NCBI GenBank assembly: GCA_964524475.1
Contig: CAZGCO010000006.1
Location: forward strand, 1 to 41,982
From: CAZYHU01 sp964524475
GTDB lineage: Bacteria > Patescibacteriota > Minisyncoccia > Phycocordibacterales > UBA1006
DNA: 41,982 nt
Reading direction: 5' to 3'
This document shows positions 32,876 through 40,056 of the stretch, in pieces. The position numbers were made by a program, and so were the translations under genes. How positions within the stretch are numbered: position 1 is the stretch's first letter; the number at the start of each line of letters is the position of its first letter. The notes below the pieces were generated by a model. It was not told the origin of the DNA and made no database searches. It saw only the letters and a program-made list of their open reading frames with translations.

Positions 32876-33391
32876 ATGAAAAAAATCTTATTCGTCCCTA
32901 TTATTATTCTCGGCCTATTTATATCAGGTAATGTGTTCGCAAGCAGTCTGGATGTTCCTGAAAAGTGTACCATGGAGTACGCACCTGTGTGTGGTAATTA
33001 TCAATATCAGTGTCCTAATCCATTACATCCAGAGCAACCTTGTGCAACGGTAGTACTTCCTCCAACCCTAAAAACTTACAGTAACATGTGTATGTTGAAT
33101 GCAGATGGTGCAAGTTTTGTGAGTACTGGTGAATGTAATGATACAACAAAAACAGAACCTTCATTTTGTCGAGGAAACAAGTTCTCTAAAATGAACCGTG
33201 GAATGCGAGGCGACATGGTGCGTGCATTACAAGAATTTCTATTCGGACAAGGGTATATAGTAGGTACTATTGATGGATCATTTGGATTAAAAACTCAAAA
33301 GGCCGTCAAAGATTTTCAAACAGCAAAAGGACTTAAATCAGACGGTGTGTTCGGTAATAATTCAAAGTTCGCAGCTTGTAATATAAAATAA
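32876..33391 (+). CDS. Secreted protein: Kazal-type domain plus peptidoglycan-binding domain
   Basis: The protein has 171 residues. A signal peptide (MKKILFVPIIILGLFISGNVFA) is followed by a Kazal-like cysteine domain: CTMEYAPVCG, then TYSNMCMLNADGASF and STGEC, with an additional CPNP..C pair inserted. Residues ~100-171 are a PG_binding_1 domain (MRGDMVRALQEFLFGQGY, GTIDGSFGLKTQKAVKDFQ). A Kazal fold usually inhibits serine proteases; the second domain would tether it to cell-wall peptidoglycan. A surface role at the contact with a host or neighbour cell is inference. It is followed by its own terminator; promoter choice is unclear (TATACT at 32818-32823 or CATACT at 32861-32866). Confidence 0.9.
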   Translation: MKKILFVPIIILGLFISGNVFASSLDVPEKCTMEYAPVCGNYQYQCPNPLHPEQPCATVVLPPTLKTYSNMCMLNADGASFVSTGECNDTTKTEPSFCRGNKFSKMNRGMRGDMVRALQEFLFGQGYIVGTIDGSFGLKTQKAVKDFQTAKGLKSDGVFGNNSKFAACNIK

Positions 33392-33398
33392 TAAAACC

Positions 33399-33424
33399 AA
33401 AACCCTCGATTTTTCGAGGGTTTT
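33399..33424 (+). terminator. Terminator after the Kazal/PG-binding gene
   Basis: Perfect 11-bp stem AAAACCCTCGA / TCGAGGGTTTT (33399-33409 with 33414-33424), TTTT loop. Confidence 0.9.
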
Positions 33425-33428
33425 GTGG

Positions 33429-33434
33429 TATATA
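33429..33434 (+). promoter_or_regulatory. -10-like box of the GIY-YIG-like gene
   Basis: TATATA (33429-33434) ends 6 bases before the ATG at 33441; no clear -35. It fits the leaderless pattern of the window. Confidence 0.35.
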
Positions 33435-33440
33435 TAAGAT

Positions 33441-34055
33441 ATGAATAATATAGTTTATATTTTAACAAATGAAGCAATGCCAGATCTTATAAAAATAGGA
33501 ATGACAAGTCTACCTTTGGAGCAAAGAGTTGCTGAATTAAGTCGCCCAACAGGAGTACCATTACCTTTTGATGTTTATTATGCAGTTGAAGTTGAAAATA
33601 TGAGAGAGGTTGAGGATGCACTACATGATGCTTTTTTAGATGTGAGAATTAATCCAAGAAGAGAATTTTTTAAACTAAATCCAGAGAGAGTGATTTCTAT
33701 ATTAAAATTATTTGCAAGAAAAGACATAACACCAATAAATGATATTACAGATTCAAAAGAAGAAGAAGAAGCATTAGAGCATGCGAGAAAATTGCGCCCA
33801 AAGTTTAATTTTTTAAAAGTTGGAATACCTATTGGGTCTGAAATTATTTTTGCACGTGATGAAAACATAAAGGCAAAAGTTATAAGTGAACATAAGGTTG
33901 AATATAATAATGAAACTTACTCTTTATCTCCTTTGTCTCAAAAATTGCTTGGCTATTCACGATTAGTACAAGGTGCATTATATTGGAAATATGAAAATGA
34001 AATATTAGCACAACGTAGAATTAGACTTGAAGAAGGAGAAGTTGAAGATAATTAA
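33441..34055 (+). CDS. GIY-YIG superfamily (T5orf172-like) protein with a C-terminal RAMA/DUF2924-like region
   Basis: The protein has 204 residues. Residues 1-~92 fit the T5orf172/MUG113 branch of the GIY-YIG nucleases: VYILTNEAMPDLIKIGMTS, RVAELSRPTGVPLPF and VEDALHDAFLDVRINPRREFF. The C-terminal ~75 residues (GIPIGSEIIFARDE, VEYNNETYSLSPLSQKLLG, GALYWKYENEIL) resemble the small RAMA/DUF2924-type domain seen in DNA modification proteins. A DNA nuclease or DNA-binding role is likely, but target and process are unknown. leuS begins 6 bases after the stop, so the two are probably co-transcribed even though they have no obvious link. Confidence 0.82.
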   Translation: MNNIVYILTNEAMPDLIKIGMTSLPLEQRVAELSRPTGVPLPFDVYYAVEVENMREVEDALHDAFLDVRINPRREFFKLNPERVISILKLFARKDITPINDITDSKEEEEALEHARKLRPKFNFLKVGIPIGSEIIFARDENIKAKVISEHKVEYNNETYSLSPLSQKLLGYSRLVQGALYWKYENEILAQRRIRLEEGEVEDN

Positions 34056-34061
34056 AACCCT

Positions 34062-36065
34062 ATGAAACCCTACGATCATAAAACAATAGAATCCAAATGG
34101 CGAGAGTATTGGAATCAAAATAATGTATATAAAACCTTGTCAGCTGATGAGGCTGTTTCACTTGGTAAAAAACCATATTATGTTCTGGACATGTTCCCAT
34201 ATCCGTCTGGGGCGGGATTACATGTGGGGCATCCACGTGGATATATTGCATCTGATGTATTTGCTCGTATGAAACGTATGCAGGGATACAATGTATTACA
34301 CCCGATGGGATTTGATAGTTTCGGATTACCTGCAGAACAATACGCTATCGCAACAGGTGAAAATCCTGCAGAATTTACCGAAGAATTAGTAAAACGATAT
34401 CAGGAACAGTTATCAATCCTTGGTTTTTCATATGACTGGGACAGAATGGTAGCAACGCACCGACCAGAATATTACCAATGGACACAATGGATATTTCTGC
34501 AGATTTATAATAGTTGGTATGATACACAATTACAAAAAGCTCGTCCAATATCAGAATTGGTAGAAATTTTTGAACGAGAAAATCCAGAATGGAACAATCT
34601 TTCAGAACTTGAAAAACAAAACATCCTCATGAATTATCGTCTCGCATACGAAGGGTACGCTGAGGTAAACTGGTGTCCGGAACTTGGAACAGTACTTGCC
34701 AACGATGAAATCGTAGACGATGAAAATGGAAACCCTGTTTCAGAACGCGGAGGTCACGAGGTGGTAAAAAAATCTATGCGACAGTGGTTTATGCGTATTA
34801 CTGCGTATGCAGATAGATTACTTGCAGGACTCGACACAATCGACTGGTCAGATTCAATAAAAGAAATTCAGAAAAATTGGATTGGGAAACAAACAGATGA
34901 AAACGGTACTACAACCTACAATATCCGTGATGCAATATTTGCTCGTCAGCGATATTGGGGTGAGCCGATACCATTACAAAACAAAGATGGAATTATTAAT
35001 GAAGTCTCAGAAAACAACCTCCCACTAGAACTCCCACATGTAGATAGTTACGCACCAGCAGGGGACGGACAGTCACCATTAGCAACTGTTCCAGAGTGGG
35101 TATCAGCAGGATATGAAACGAACACTATGCCTGGATGGGCTGGGTCATCGTGGTATTTCCTCCGTTATATTGACCCTAAAAACACAGACAGATTTGCAAG
35201 TAGCACAGAGCTCGATTATTGGTTTTCTGAAACTGGAGGAGTAAATATGTATATCGGTGGTACAGAACATGCGACAGGGCATTTACTCTATTCACGATTC
35301 TGGCACAAGGTCTTGCACGACTTGGGATATGTTAAAACTGATGAACCATTTGCGGCACTCCGTAACCAAGGGATGATTCTCGCATCAGATGGACGTAAAA
35401 TGTCAAAACGCTGGGGCAATGTTATTAATCCAGATGATATGGTGCATCAATTCGGAGCAGACACCATGCGAATCTATGAAATGTTTATGGGACCATTCGA
35501 AGCCAGTCAACCATGGAGCGTTGATGGTATGGTAGGTTCACGACGATTCGTAGAACGAGTTTGGCGAATAGGGGAAACACTATCTCCTGAAACATCAATA
35601 GACGTTTTAAAATCACTCCACAAAACAATCAAAAAAGTTTCGGAAGATATTGTGAATTTTAATTTCAATACTGCGGTATCTGCAATGATGATTTTGATAA
35701 ATGAAATTGAAAAACAGGGTAATCAAATCAGTACGACAGATTATAAAAAATTCTTGCAGATTCTTGCACCATTTGCACCTCATATTACCGAGGAAATCTG
35801 GCAAGAATACTTGGGAGAAACAGGTTCTATCCACCATGCTCTGTGGCCAGAATACGACGAGTCTTTAATTATAGAAAACACGATAACACTGGGTATTCAG
35901 ATTAATGGTAAAGTCCGTGGTGAAATAGAAATCGAAAAAAATCTAGATGAAAATTCTGTTCGGGAACAGGTACTCGCACTACCAGAAATTCAAAAATGGA
36001 CAGATAGTACAGAAATCAAAAAGTTTATTTATATTCCAAATAAAATTATTAATATCGTAATATAA
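34062..36065 (+). CDS. leuS: Leucyl-tRNA synthetase lacking the CP1 editing domain
   Basis: The protein has 667 residues; ordinary bacterial LeuRS has 800-870. The catalytic core is intact: FPYPSGAGLHVGHPRGY (HIGH-type H54-V-G-H57), LHPMGFDSFGLPAEQYAI, GWAGSSWYFLRYIDP, YIGGTEHATGHLLYSRFW and KMSKRWGNV (446-450, KMSKR rather than KMSKS). The anticodon-binding and C-terminal domains follow (GIQINGKVRGEIE). Between KNWIGKQ (~275) and RQRYWGEP (~295) only about 20 residues remain where the CP1 editing domain of ~180 residues normally sits. The enzyme therefore cannot hydrolyse mischarged tRNA-Leu by the usual route. The open frame is continuous with no sign of assembly error. Confidence 0.96.
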   Translation: MKPYDHKTIESKWREYWNQNNVYKTLSADEAVSLGKKPYYVLDMFPYPSGAGLHVGHPRGYIASDVFARMKRMQGYNVLHPMGFDSFGLPAEQYAIATGENPAEFTEELVKRYQEQLSILGFSYDWDRMVATHRPEYYQWTQWIFLQIYNSWYDTQLQKARPISELVEIFERENPEWNNLSELEKQNILMNYRLAYEGYAEVNWCPELGTVLANDEIVDDENGNPVSERGGHEVVKKSMRQWFMRITAYADRLLAGLDTIDWSDSIKEIQKNWIGKQTDENGTTTYNIRDAIFARQRYWGEPIPLQNKDGIINEVSENNLPLELPHVDSYAPAGDGQSPLATVPEWVSAGYETNTMPGWAGSSWYFLRYIDPKNTDRFASSTELDYWFSETGGVNMYIGGTEHATGHLLYSRFWHKVLHDLGYVKTDEPFAALRNQGMILASDGRKMSKRWGNVINPDDMVHQFGADTMRIYEMFMGPFEASQPWSVDGMVGSRRFVERVWRIGETLSPETSIDVLKSLHKTIKKVSEDIVNFNFNTAVSAMMILINEIEKQGNQISTTDYKKFLQILAPFAPHITEEIWQEYLGETGSIHHALWPEYDESLIIENTITLGIQINGKVRGEIEIEKNLDENSVREQVLALPEIQKWTDSTEIKKFIYIPNKIINIVI

Positions 36066-36086
36066 AACGGGGTAGGGTAGTAATAA

Positions 36087-36148
36087 CAATACACAAATAC
36101 AAAAAGGGCAACACCTACAGGTGTTGCCCTTTTTGTATTTGTGTATTG
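36087..36148 (+). terminator. Very long perfect terminator after leuS
   Basis: A 29-bp perfect stem (36087-36115 with 36120-36148), loop TACA, with the T-tract CCCTTTTTG in the right arm. Confidence 0.92.
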
Positions 36149-36196
36149 TGTCTATATTTTGTCATATATAAAACTTTTCATACAGATAAAAAATGG

Positions 36197-36202
36197 TATA
36201 CT
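36197..36202 (+). promoter_or_regulatory. -10 box of the O-antigen-ligase-like gene
   Basis: TATACT (36197-36202) ends 8 bases before the ATG at 36211. It decides the start: the earlier in-frame ATG at 36193 lies upstream of the box and could not be in the transcript. Confidence 0.55.
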
Positions 36203-36210
36203 ACACGGGT

Positions 36211-38577
36211 ATGATTAAAAAATTAGGTTCTTTATTTTCTTCGACTATTCGAGGAATATCTCACCGTATTTCTTGGAATGTAGAAACATTGGGGTATGTT
36301 TTATTATTAGCAACATTTACATTATTACCAGTTTTATTTATCCCGATTTTTGGGGTAACTATATCAGCAGGAAAATCACTCCTGGTTACTATTCTTATAG
36401 GAATAGTACTCCTTTTGTATACCTTTTCTGTTCTGATGCGAGGTGAAATTAGTATTCCTAAAAATTACTTTTTTATAGGATTATTTTCTGTAGTAATTAC
36501 TACTATCCTAGCATCTTTCTTTTCTGGTTTTATTCAGCATAGCCTATTCGGGTATGCAGGAGAAATTACCACCTCATTTTTTATAATTCTTTTTGCAGTT
36601 ACCGTATTCTTGTCATCACGCTTTATAAATTCTTTTGAGCGTGTTTCTGGGGTATATTTTGGGTTTATTATAACAAGTATTATCTTTGCTCTATACCATA
36701 TTTTACGTTTTATTTTTGGTCCTCAGTTACTATCTTTTGGAGTTAATTCTTTTCCTACAGCAACACTTATTGGATCATGGACTGATTTAGCTATATTTTT
36801 CGGTGGGGCAATACTATTGATTGTTTCAGCTCTTGAATTCATTAGTTTGCGCAAGAAAATAAAAATTTCTTTGGGAGTACTCGGAATAATTCTAGCTATT
36901 ATTCTAGTAGCCATGAATGTTAAAATTGTTTGGATAATACTCGCAATGTTATCATTTGTATTATCATTGTACATATTTATCTTTGCATATTGGGATCCAG
37001 CATCAAAAACATACAAAAAAGATACTCGTTTCCCAGGATTTACCTTGGCTCTGTTTATTATATCTATCTGTGCAATAATGTTTAGTGGTTTTACAAACAA
37101 TATTATCTCAAAACACCAAAATCTAAATTATTTTGAAGTTCGCCCATCACTGATTACAAATATTCAAGTAACAGGAAGTTCTTTGGTACATAATTTTGCC
37201 ACAGGAACAGGTTCTAACAGTTTCAATAATATGTGGGAACTTGTAAAACCTCAAAATATATCTGGAACAGAGTATGGTTCTGCAAATTTTCAATTAGGAT
37301 ACAGTACTTTCTTTACTTATATAGCTTTGGGAGGTATTTTGGGAATTCTTGCATGGTTGTTATTCTTTGGAGGTCTTTTTACGAGTGTAGCAAAAACTGT
37401 TTCTCGTCAGTTTGACCACCCAATGTCTCGTTTCTTTATTACTTCATTAACCTTATTGATTATTTACTTATCAATATTAGGTTGTGTATATACCATAGGA
37501 GCATCACTACTTATTATGCTTGCCATAATAATAGGAAGCTTTTTTGGAATATTATACACATATGAATATGGACAAGAAATTAAAATTTCTTTCCTCAAAG
37601 ACCCTCGAGCGAGCTTTTTTGGAATCATTTCTATTGTAATTATCGTACTTGTTTCAATATTCGGTATGTATACAATGGTACGAAAATTTACTTCACTCGC
37701 TAGATATCAAAAAGGTGTTATTGAAATTAGTCGAGGTAACAACGAGCAAGGAATTTCAAAATTAAACCAAGCATTAATCTTGTCTAATAATGATATCTAC
37801 AACAGAAAATTATCTATGGTTGCTATTGGTAACATGGAAACTTTTCTTTCAAGTAATGATACACAAAAACTATCAAAAGAAGATTTATCTACCAGTGCAC
37901 AAAGACTTGCTTCTATTGCTATTTCTTATGCTGATACAGCCCTAAAATATAACAATAAAGACGCTGATAACTGGACTAATCAGGGAGACATCTTCCGGTT
38001 TATGACAAGACTGGGTATCGCAGGTGCATATGACAAAGCAGTTGCGTCATATACAGAAGCACAAAAAAGAAATCCAAAAGACACTACAATGGACCTGTAT
38101 TTTGCACAACTTGAAATTGCAAAAAATAATAACGACAAAGCACTTGAAATGATTAATGCTTCTATCGAAAAACAACCGACTCGTGACGCATATATCATTA
38201 AATACCAAATGAATATTGCCGCAAAAAATATTGATGGTGCATTTAGTGCATTACGTCAGGCATTATCTCTTGATCAAAACAACGCAGCACTATACTATGA
38301 ATATGGATTGTTATCTTTTTCTCAAAAGAAATATTTAGATTCTGTTTTGGCATTAAATCAAACACTGGTTTTAAACCCATCATACGTACAGGCATATTTC
38401 TATCTTGCTATTGCTTTAGAGAAATCTGGCCAAACAGAACAGGCAAATCAAGTAATCGATTTCTTGCGTAAAAATAATGAGAATACTGATAAGGTACTTA
38501 ATCAGATTCGAGGAACCGTTATTCCTAGTGATACAGCAGCAACAGAAACACCTGTTGCAAAAACAACTAAAAAATAA
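36211..38577 (+). CDS. O-antigen ligase/polymerase-like membrane protein with C-terminal TPR repeats
   Basis: The protein has 788 residues from MIKKLGSLFSSTIRG. Residues ~25-490 contain a dozen or more hydrophobic segments, with a larger loop around 300-360 that includes ATGTGSNSFNNMWELVKP, the typical Wzy/WaaL-like polymerase or ligase region. Residues ~500-760 carry tetratricopeptide repeats (for example PSYVQAYFYLAIALEKSG and DADNWTNQGDIF). Such fusions are common in CPR. It probably joins or polymerises surface glycans at the outer face of the membrane, with the TPR part binding partners. murJ follows 15 bases after the stop. Confidence 0.87.
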   Translation: MIKKLGSLFSSTIRGISHRISWNVETLGYVLLLATFTLLPVLFIPIFGVTISAGKSLLVTILIGIVLLLYTFSVLMRGEISIPKNYFFIGLFSVVITTILASFFSGFIQHSLFGYAGEITTSFFIILFAVTVFLSSRFINSFERVSGVYFGFIITSIIFALYHILRFIFGPQLLSFGVNSFPTATLIGSWTDLAIFFGGAILLIVSALEFISLRKKIKISLGVLGIILAIILVAMNVKIVWIILAMLSFVLSLYIFIFAYWDPASKTYKKDTRFPGFTLALFIISICAIMFSGFTNNIISKHQNLNYFEVRPSLITNIQVTGSSLVHNFATGTGSNSFNNMWELVKPQNISGTEYGSANFQLGYSTFFTYIALGGILGILAWLLFFGGLFTSVAKTVSRQFDHPMSRFFITSLTLLIIYLSILGCVYTIGASLLIMLAIIIGSFFGILYTYEYGQEIKISFLKDPRASFFGIISIVIIVLVSIFGMYTMVRKFTSLARYQKGVIEISRGNNEQGISKLNQALILSNNDIYNRKLSMVAIGNMETFLSSNDTQKLSKEDLSTSAQRLASIAISYADTALKYNNKDADNWTNQGDIFRFMTRLGIAGAYDKAVASYTEAQKRNPKDTTMDLYFAQLEIAKNNNDKALEMINASIEKQPTRDAYIIKYQMNIAAKNIDGAFSALRQALSLDQNNAALYYEYGLLSFSQKKYLDSVLALNQTLVLNPSYVQAYFYLAIALEKSGQTEQANQVIDFLRKNNENTDKVLNQIRGTVIPSDTAATETPVAKTTKK

Positions 38578-38583
38578 TATACT
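38578..38583 (+). promoter_or_regulatory. murJ -10 box
   Basis: TATACT begins right after the stop of the preceding gene and ends 9 bases before the murJ ATG, allowing near-leaderless expression in addition to readthrough. Confidence 0.4.
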
Positions 38584-38592
38584 CATACCAGT

Positions 38593-39999
38593 ATGATCTC
38601 ACGATTAACAAAACTATTTCGTGCAGATAGTTCTGGACTGACACAAACAGCCCTCGTAATGGGGCTGTTTGTGTTATGTGGGCAATTATTAGGTTTGGTA
38701 CGTGACCGATTATTTGCAGGTATTGTAGGTCCAGGAAATGAACTGGATTTGTATTACGCAGCATTTAAAATACCTGATTTTCTTTATGTTTCTATTGCTA
38801 CGATGGCATCACTAACTATTGTATTACCCGTATTATCTGAAAAGCTAGGACAGGGAACCGACCAGGAAAAAACGATAATGCAAAAAACTGCATCACAAAT
38901 CTTTTCTGTACTTTTAATGTTTCTAGTAGTATGTTCAGTAATATTATGGGTTATTATGCCATGGTTAGTACCATTACTGGTCCCTGGTTTTTCTCTCGAC
39001 AGTCAATCACAACTCGTTATTCTTTCTAGAATATTACTCCTGCAACCGATTCTTATGGGTGTTTCGAACATGTTTGCTAGCTTAACTCAGTTGTTCCAGC
39101 GGTTTTGGATTACCAGTCTGTCACCCATAGTATATAATCTAGGTATTATACTTGGTATTATTTTTGGATATCCATTATGGGGTATGCACGGTATTATACT
39201 GGGTGTTATATTGGGTGCAGTATGTCACATGGGAATACAGATTCCGTTTTTGATATATGAAAAAATCCTTCCTCGGTTTACATTAGCAATAGAATGGCAA
39301 ACTATTTTTCGTATTATAAAAACCTCGTTACCACGAACTGTAGGGTTATCATTAAATAGTTTTACAACCCTGGTAATTACTTCTGTTGCATCATTGTCTG
39401 GAACAGGAGCTATTAGTTTATTTACATTTGCAAACAACATTTTTAATGTTCCTGTGAACATTATCGGTACAACACTTGGCACCGTGTCATTTCCTGTTTT
39501 AGTAAAAATGTATCAACAGGGAAATATACATGAAATGCAAAAAACTATTCGATCAATTATTAAAAAAATACTCTTACTCAGTGGTATTGCGTTTATTGCC
39601 ATAGGTATATTACGTTATGTTATCATTTCATTATTATTAGGACATCAAAATTTTTCAAGTAATGATATTAACCTCATTGCATGGATGCTCATGGTGTTTA
39701 TGATTGGATTAGCTGCGCAGAGCAGTATTGCAGTACTGGTTCGTGCATGGTATGCACAAGGGAACACTCGGACACCACTGGTAATAAACCTGGTTAGCCA
39801 GATTGGCGTGATTACCTTGGTCTATATATCATATCGATTAACTAAAAACACCCAGATAATATGGGTATTACAAAATATTACCCATATTTATACACCAACC
39901 GTAACATTAATTATGCTTCCTGTTGCAGTTACCTTGGGTAATATTTGGAATGCATTATGGTTATATGGAGTATATATGAGAAAAAAACAAGTAAAATAA
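38593..39999 (+). CDS. murJ: Lipid II flippase MurJ (MviN family)
   Basis: The protein has 468 residues with about 12-14 hydrophobic segments across its length. The N-terminal VMGLFVLCGQLLGLVRDRLFAGIVG and ELDLYYAAFKIPDFLY match the family, where the Arg-Asp pair of the first segments is conserved. It flips lipid II across the cytoplasmic membrane for peptidoglycan synthesis. The placement after an O-antigen-ligase-like gene suggests a small envelope unit. The stop codon lies inside the following terminator stem. Confidence 0.93.
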   Translation: MISRLTKLFRADSSGLTQTALVMGLFVLCGQLLGLVRDRLFAGIVGPGNELDLYYAAFKIPDFLYVSIATMASLTIVLPVLSEKLGQGTDQEKTIMQKTASQIFSVLLMFLVVCSVILWVIMPWLVPLLVPGFSLDSQSQLVILSRILLLQPILMGVSNMFASLTQLFQRFWITSLSPIVYNLGIILGIIFGYPLWGMHGIILGVILGAVCHMGIQIPFLIYEKILPRFTLAIEWQTIFRIIKTSLPRTVGLSLNSFTTLVITSVASLSGTGAISLFTFANNIFNVPVNIIGTTLGTVSFPVLVKMYQQGNIHEMQKTIRSIIKKILLLSGIAFIAIGILRYVIISLLLGHQNFSSNDINLIAWMLMVFMIGLAAQSSIAVLVRAWYAQGNTRTPLVINLVSQIGVITLVYISYRLTKNTQIIWVLQNITHIYTPTVTLIMLPVAVTLGNIWNALWLYGVYMRKKQVK

Positions 40000-40033
40000 A
40001 AAGACTGGTATTATGTCAGTCTTTTTATTTTAC
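39991..40033 (+). terminator. Terminator overlapping the murJ stop
   Basis: A perfect 17-bp stem (39991-40007 with 40017-40033), nine-base loop; the left arm includes the last codons and stop of murJ. Confidence 0.88.
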
Positions 40034-40044
40034 GTATTTTATGC

Positions 40045-40050
40045 TACAGT
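40045..40050 (+). promoter_or_regulatory. lepA -10 box
   Basis: TACAGT (40045-40050) ends 6 bases before the ATG at 40057; leaderless arrangement. An overlapping TATGCT (40040-40045) would give about 5 leader bases. Confidence 0.45.
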
Positions 40051-40056
40051 GTCACC

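Noticed and set aside
36723..37100. 125-codon open frame opposite the O-antigen-ligase-like gene
   Set aside because: It lies wholly inside a membrane-protein gene on the other strand; composition is that of an antisense shadow.
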